Origin: Warburgia ugandensis
Lineage: Eukaryota; Streptophyta; Magnoliopsida; Canellales; Canellaceae
Direction of reading: 5' to 3'
Assembly: GCA_035236585.1 (NCBI GenBank)
Contig: CP141137.1
Coordinates: 50,738,057-50,802,056 of the forward strand
Length of the DNA: 64,000 nucleotides
In this document: piece by piece, positions 59,440 through 64,000 of the stretch
Layout of the letters: the number at the start of each line of letters is the position of its first letter
Position numbering within the stretch: position 1 is the stretch's first letter
The notes under the pieces: generated by a model
The model's database searches: none
What the model saw: only the letters and a program-made list of their open reading frames with translations
What the model was told of the DNA's origin: nothing
Program-made: the position numbers and the translations under genes

Positions 59440-60560
59440 TTATAGCTCTCACCATCCATAATAAGGTTGCATAGCTTCCCCTATGTAGCAAATTGAAGTA
59501 TACAACACCTAAGGTACTTATGCTATGCTATGACTAGAGCCTCGCACTGATCCTCATCATCTCTATCATCATGATAGTTCATCATAAGATGGTGCCTAAA
59601 TTGGTCACCAATTCTATATCTTCTACCAAATTGTGAATATCTTGTTTGGACACTTAGTAGCCACATGACCAAAGCCTAAAACCTTGTAGCATTTCCTTAG
59701 TAATAGTTTGGCCCAATTCGTCAATCCAACTTTATGGTAGCCCCTGTTAATAGGTTCAACTTTCTTCCTAGGTTTTGTTGATTTTTCTACTTTCACTGCC
59801 AACTTGTGACAACACTATATATCCAGTGTGCTTGCATGGTCATCGCATCATAGATCTGCTTTCTTAATTCCTAGGTAGTGTGCAATTGTTCGAGCTTTTG
59901 ATTTTGCAACCCTACAATGCAACCATGAGAAAAACAATATCTTTAGTGTACATCTATCAACTTTTGCTCCCTTGCTGAAACTAATGCAACTCCAAATATC
60001 ACTTTTGGTGATAATTTTCCAATTTTTGCAACTCCCATCTTTCCCCAAGTGGTAAGTCATCCCTTAACCATCCTTTCTCATGGACCTTCTATTACTCTAA
60101 ACCAATGCATATTTAGTAAGAGTAATAGCAATAATCTTAACCTTATGATGGTCTAGAACCTCCTTATACTCAATAATTTCTTGCAATGGTATTCAACAAA
60201 TCAATGAATACATTAGGCTGAATCTTACCTTCAAAGACCAGAATATCTACCTTCAGATCACATCTCATGATCTATGGAAAAATCAGGTCACATGGGCATC
60301 TCTAGCCCCCTCAACTAGTCTTACATGTGGAGCCTAGTATTCAAAGGTATTGACATATTCCTCAAAGGTGAGACAATAATCTATGTGACTTTCAGATTTG
60401 TAGTATTTCAAGCACTCAATAAATTGTTGTAGTCGCTCTTCTCAAATCATCAACTTCAACATGTTGAAGATAACTCTCTCACTGAGGATCACCACATCAC
60501 GACCACGAACCATTGCATTCATTAGATCTTGCAAAAATGAAACTAAATGACATAGTCTCT
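59440..60560 (-). pseudogene. Decayed Ty3/gypsy-type gag
   Basis: The minus strand encodes ECLKYYKSESHIDYCLTFEE (about 60370-60430), APHVRLVEGARDAHVT (about 60300) and, after many stops, CYKVLGFGHVATKCPNK (about 59645-59690). The last is a gag zinc knuckle CX2CX4HX4C whose second Cys is now Val. A Met-tRNA-like primer site lies just upstream (60555-60567), so this is the first gene of a minus-strand LTR element; pol is missing, replaced by a LINE fragment. Fragment only; clade unresolved. Confidence 0.6.
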
Positions 60561-60567
60561 TATACCA
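60555..60567 (-). promoter_or_regulatory. Degenerate primer-binding site of the gag-bearing element
   Basis: The minus strand reads TGGTATAAGAGAC, two mismatches from TGGTATCAGAGCC, between the gag remnant and an LTR R-U5-like segment. Confidence 0.5.
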
Positions 60568-60569
60568 AA

Positions 60570-61100
60570 AGCGTGTGATCAGAATCACAATTGCAACATA
60601 ATACATAGTTAGAGAAAGAAGAAAATACTATGAACAAAATAATAATCAACTCAGCAATAGTGTATTTAGGAAAGAAGGGAAGAAGTAGGCAACAGGAAAC
60701 TGAGGAAAGTAAATAGAGAGTCAAAAAGTCTTTACAGTTCCAAGATGAAAACATCTAAAAGTTGCCTTTTTTGCTTCAATTAATTTATTTAGTTATGCTG
60801 CTTGTTTGACTAGGTTTCTTTATTTGTTTTGATACCCAAGATTAGAAGGTAGAAAATAAGGCCATTGGTTAGGATGAAATAGGGTTTCTTTATGCATATA
60901 AACATTATTGTAAGTGGAAGAAAAATAGATTTTCTTAATGTGATGTACTGGAAATTCATGAGATAGCTTTGAAGCTCCTTCCTTATCCTCTACTTCTCTT
61001 CTTTGGCAAATTCACAATTGTAAGTTGATCATTATAATGTTTTCTTCTCGCTCTAATTATCTCATTGCAACTGTGATTTTCACCACACACTGCATCAAAG
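60570..61100. repeat. Two opposed LTR ends joined in inverted orientation
   Basis: 60570-60740 is an LTR R-U5-like segment on the minus strand, adjacent to the primer site. 60780-61100 is a related segment on the plus strand, with TATA-like GCATATAAAC at 60895 and the end GTGATTTTCACCACACACTG followed by CATCAAAG, perhaps a worn primer site. The two are inverted relative to each other. Frames at 60560-61267 are incidental. Confidence 0.45.
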
Positions 61101-61835
61101 TTTGGAATGAACCTAGCCTTGTACATAGCAGTGAAATTAGCTTGATGCCTTCAATCCCCTCGGAGTTGACTGTTTTCAGAATCATCTTTCCAAGGTTATG
61201 GCTTGTTTCTGAAAATACCTTAGCTTGCATTAATTTGCTTGGACTGGAAATGCTTGCCTACAATTGATTTCTAAGAGGATTTTATTACTCTTTGAATCAA
61301 TGATAAATCAAAATACTTCTAATACAGCACATATTTGCAAAGACCAATTCTTTCTACTGTGACCTAGTCATTACTTAGGATTTAGGAGTGTCCTTCGAAT
61401 CATAACCCCCATAATTTGTAGGGAACACCTACTCTAATGAATACATGGTGATATTTTGATTCATCGTTCAAGAAACCTCTCATGTGCTCTCCTTCCGAAC
61501 ATAAGCTACCTCAGAGACTGGCTTTACTATACTGGTGAGACTCAATATGCTTCCATCCTTGTAATGTCTCAAATATGAACATAAGGCGTCAAATTTTCAC
61601 CTGATCACAGCACAACCTATAAAATCCAACATAGATGTCAATACTGATATTGTAGCTGTTTTATTATGGATTTCTTCATGAAATACCCATGTGCATCCCT
61701 ATGAAGAGATATTTCTCAAATGTGATTGTAGCCTCCCTGGAATGTAATACCTCCATTCTCATTTTTCATCTTAATGGTGTGAGAAGCTACACTGATACTG
61801 GAAATACGCAAAAGACCCCAAGCCTCAGGGGGTCT
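61101..61835. other. Intron stretch, nothing recognised
   Basis: No exon, repeat or RNA gene could be supported here. Confidence 0.35.
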
Positions 61836-62039
61836 ACAAGTAGCAAAAACAAAAGGGCAGCCCTGGTGCACAAAGCTCCCACATATGCAGGGTCCGGGGA
61901 AGGGGCGGACCACAATGGTCAGTAGTACACAGCCTTGCCTTGCATTTTGCAAGAGGCTATTTCAATGCCTTGAACCCATGACCCACGACAACAACTCTAC
62001 CATTGCACCAAGACTTCCCCGTCACAAGCAGCAAAAACA
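61836..62039 (-). mobile_element. Au-like SINE copy with 16 bp target duplication
   Basis: The body is 61852-62023. Flanks ACAAGTAGCAAAAACA and ACAAGCAGCAAAAACA differ at one base. On the minus strand it starts GGGGAAGTCTTGGTGCAATG, has a B box partly deleted (GGGTCATGGGTTCAAGGC; the segment before it is shortened) and ends ACCAGGGCTGCCC. Confidence 0.92.
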
Positions 62040-62282
62040 CACTAAACAAAATGGCCCACTGAGCTGACAAACAAAAAGGCAAGCAGAGAAAATAGAAGAC
62101 AAGCAAGCCCATCATAAAAACATATGCTTACCACATACTTGACAAGATAATGATTACACAATATAACATAAGCACCAGTGTTTTATGTAATATTTGAAGT
62201 GTTCAAATGTATAACTATAATCTCGTGTAACATACTACAATGAATTTGATTGAATAACAATAAACAAAACAAATAATGATAT

Positions 62283-62498
62283 ATTTAATTGTCGAGATGA
62301 AGGGGAGCCTTGGTGCAATAGTAGAGTTGTCGTTGTGTGACCTTGAGGTCACAGGTTCAAAGCATGGAAACAGCCTCTTGCGAAATGCAAGGTAAGGCTG
62401 CATGCTATTGACCCTTGTGGTCTGCCCATTCCATGGACACTGCATACGTGGGAGCTTCATGCACCAGGGCTGCCCTTTTATTTAATTGTCGAGATCAA
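62283..62498 (+). mobile_element. Au-like SINE copy with 19 bp target duplication
   Basis: The body is 62302-62479: A box TTGGTGCAATAGTAGAG, B box GGTCACAGGTTCAAAGC, then AACAGCCTCTTGCG and a GGGCTGCCCTTTT end. Flanks ATTTAATTGTCGAGATGAA and ATTTAATTGTCGAGATCAA differ at one base. It is the best preserved copy for deriving the local consensus. Confidence 0.94.
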
Positions 62499-63651
62499 AG
62501 AAGACAAAATGAGTGGAAAGTGGATAATAACTGCTCTATGTACAAATATTATAACATGTGAATAAGCCAACTGATCTAGAATTTCTCTCATATAGAATGA
62601 CAGTGATCTTTATATACTTAGGGAGCTCATGGAAGAAATTACGAATAAAATTAACTGCAACTTGATGGCACCTCTAGTACATGATAGGGGACAAGGGAGA
62701 AACAAGATGAACACCCAAGGTCAAAAGTCTTAAGATCCAAATCAATCACGAATGTGGCACACAATTGAGGTACAGCAACTGCTACAGCTATCCTAGGTTC
62801 TCTTCCTAGATATCAAGTATTGCTAGACCAAGCAGACCAAGCAAAACTATTAGTGTCCTGGCAAATTAGATCAGAAATGTAGTGAGATTCAAGTTTGATG
62901 TAGATGAATCCAATATCCTTAATTACATGTGGCCCATGTTTCACTAAACGTATACAGTACAGTCAACTGGTTCATCTAAGCAAAAGTAAACTGATGAATT
63001 GCACATACAACATGAGCAGATTTAGAAGGAATATGAACATATTCTGTTGATGTACATACCCCATTATCTTCAGAAAACTCTTGCTGATGACAAACAGATG
63101 AACGAAGACATTTAGATCTAGCCGGTCAATTTCCAACAGGTGTAAATGACCAAGTTATCCCATAGTTTAGGCGATGACATTTATATACAGTAATGGTAGG
63201 TTAAAAAATCTCCATTGATGAGACTACACACTAGTTCTCAGTATTGTTATCAAGGCCCCTGCAAAAGCAATTGGACAGCCACATAATAGAGGTGGCTGAC
63301 AACAAGACCATGCCCAATTTATTAACTTAAAGTAGCCTAACCTTTGAAGTTGCAAGTTAGAGATATTCAACAGCTTCTGCAGACAAAGTGGATAAAGAAT
63401 TCACTTGACATAAATCTAAAAGAAACATGTTTGGCAACGATCAAGCAATAGATAAATGCACAAATAACATTCACCTAGGGATCCAATTTCTTTTTTAAAC
63501 TGAATTACATGATTCCAAGCATCCACATAATATGAGTCATTTTGTACATAAAAAAACTTTGGGGGTGGAACTCGTCTTAACCCATGAGAATAGTTCTTTA
63601 TGAACAAGGCAAATTAATCATTTAAGTTCTCATCCAAGAATTATCATTTAA
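62499..63651. other. Intron stretch, nothing recognised
   Basis: I searched the minus strand for upstream PEX3 exons and found none. A donor-like GGGGTATGT near 63057 is not preceded by PEX3-like sequence. Confidence 0.35.
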
Positions 63652-63769
63652 TATGCAGTTCCAACATAAAGGGCGGCCCTGGTGTACAAAGCTCCAGCTA
63701 TGCAAGGTCCAGGGAAGGGGCAGACCCCAAGGATCTATAGTACGCAGCATCACCTATGCAGTTCCAACA
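63652..63769 (-). mobile_element. 5'-truncated Au-like SINE with 15 bp target duplication
   Basis: The body is only 63667-63754, holding the 3' half of the family (minus strand ...CTATAGATCC, CTGGACCTTGCATAGCTGG, ACCAGGGCCGCCC). Identical flanks TATGCAGTTCCAACA at 63652-63666 and 63755-63769 show that the truncation occurred at insertion. It lacks both promoter boxes. Confidence 0.9.
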
Positions 63770-64000
63770 AAGTGTGGCTGCATCACACAAAGTGTGTGTG
63801 ATTCACGCAGAACTCAAGTATTCTTCAATCTTTTTATGTTAGCATTGAAGGATTCTATTAGATAAATTCTGTTATGAATTAACACTTGTAACATGCACGC
63901 ATCACACACACTTGTGTGCTGCACCCTTTGTCATGGTGGGTCCCATCTTTGGGTAATCAGAACTGTTCACTTGATTTCCCTCAGTTTAGATATCTCGTGT
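63770..64000. other. Terminal stretch, nothing recognised
   Basis: Contains an AAAGTGTG...CACACTT partial inverted arrangement but no gene or named repeat. Confidence 0.3.

Larger units (their letters stand above)
52854..64000 (-). other. Inferred giant upstream intron of PEX3 (open-ended)
   Basis: From the acceptor ATTGCAG at 52854 to the window end I find no sequence matching the preceding part of PEX3. If the gene is intact, this intron exceeds 11 kb and hosts an RTE LINE, five Au-like SINEs and gypsy remnants. Alternatively the 5' part has been lost. Intact splice sites and an open reading frame favour a functional gene. Confidence 0.5.

Noticed and set aside
63050..63130. Candidate upstream PEX3 exon (donor-like GTATGT at 63057)
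   Set aside because: None of the three frames before the donor resembles PEX3.
1..64000. A bacterial-type operon, phage or defence system
   Set aside because: Everything recognisable is plant nuclear: introns, SINEs, plant LTR elements, a plant microRNA. No ribosome-binding sites or prokaryotic gene strings are present.

Overview
This window reads as nuclear DNA of a flowering plant with a repeat-rich genome. The support is: plant-type Ty1/copia and Ty3/gypsy chromovirus elements, RTE-type LINEs, tRNA-derived Au-like SINEs, a split gene encoding the C-terminal half of peroxin PEX3 with GT-AG introns, and a textbook MIR319 hairpin. I cannot name the species; a woody magnoliid or early eudicot is only a guess from the style of the repeats.

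Layout: 1-2.26 kb is the 5' end of a minus-strand gypsy element (internal leader, primer-binding site, 1.4 kb LTR), next to a 24-26 bp minisatellite. 5.85-8.79 kb is a solo LTR (2.9 kb) with an intact AGCTG target-site duplication. 11.7-16.3 kb is a complete but decayed Ty1/copia element. 17.2-18.0 kb is an unidentified coding-like sequence with six stops. 18.2-21.15 kb holds two RNase H fragments of a LINE around a duplicated CT microsatellite. 21.2-23.6 kb is a minus-strand RTE LINE. 23.6-34.3 kb is several long, mostly incomplete gypsy-type LTRs in both orientations. 35.1-42.75 kb is RTE LINE sequence split by a gypsy element (36.1-41.3 kb, duplication GCCTC) that has lost gag, protease, RT and most of RNase H.

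The host-gene part is on the right. At 46.1-47.7 kb lies a probable MIR319 primary transcript whose leader contains a ~515 bp tandem duplication; the hairpin is at 47.32-47.51 kb. At 49.94-52.85 kb, on the minus strand, lie three terminal exons of PEX3. Its next upstream exon was not found, so the intron there would exceed 11 kb; it carries a full-length RTE LINE, five Au-like SINEs (one nested in the LINE) and decayed gypsy gag and LTR pieces.

MIR319 and PEX3 have unrelated roles (developmental post-transcriptional control; peroxisome membrane biogenesis); I see no pathway link. No bacterial-style operon, CRISPR or defence system is present. The least familiar structure is in the repeats: a stem-loop conserved by paired changes about 0.4-0.5 kb from the 3' end of five long LTRs, shared U3 boxes, and 68 bp monomers in the 5' leader of the RTE LINEs.
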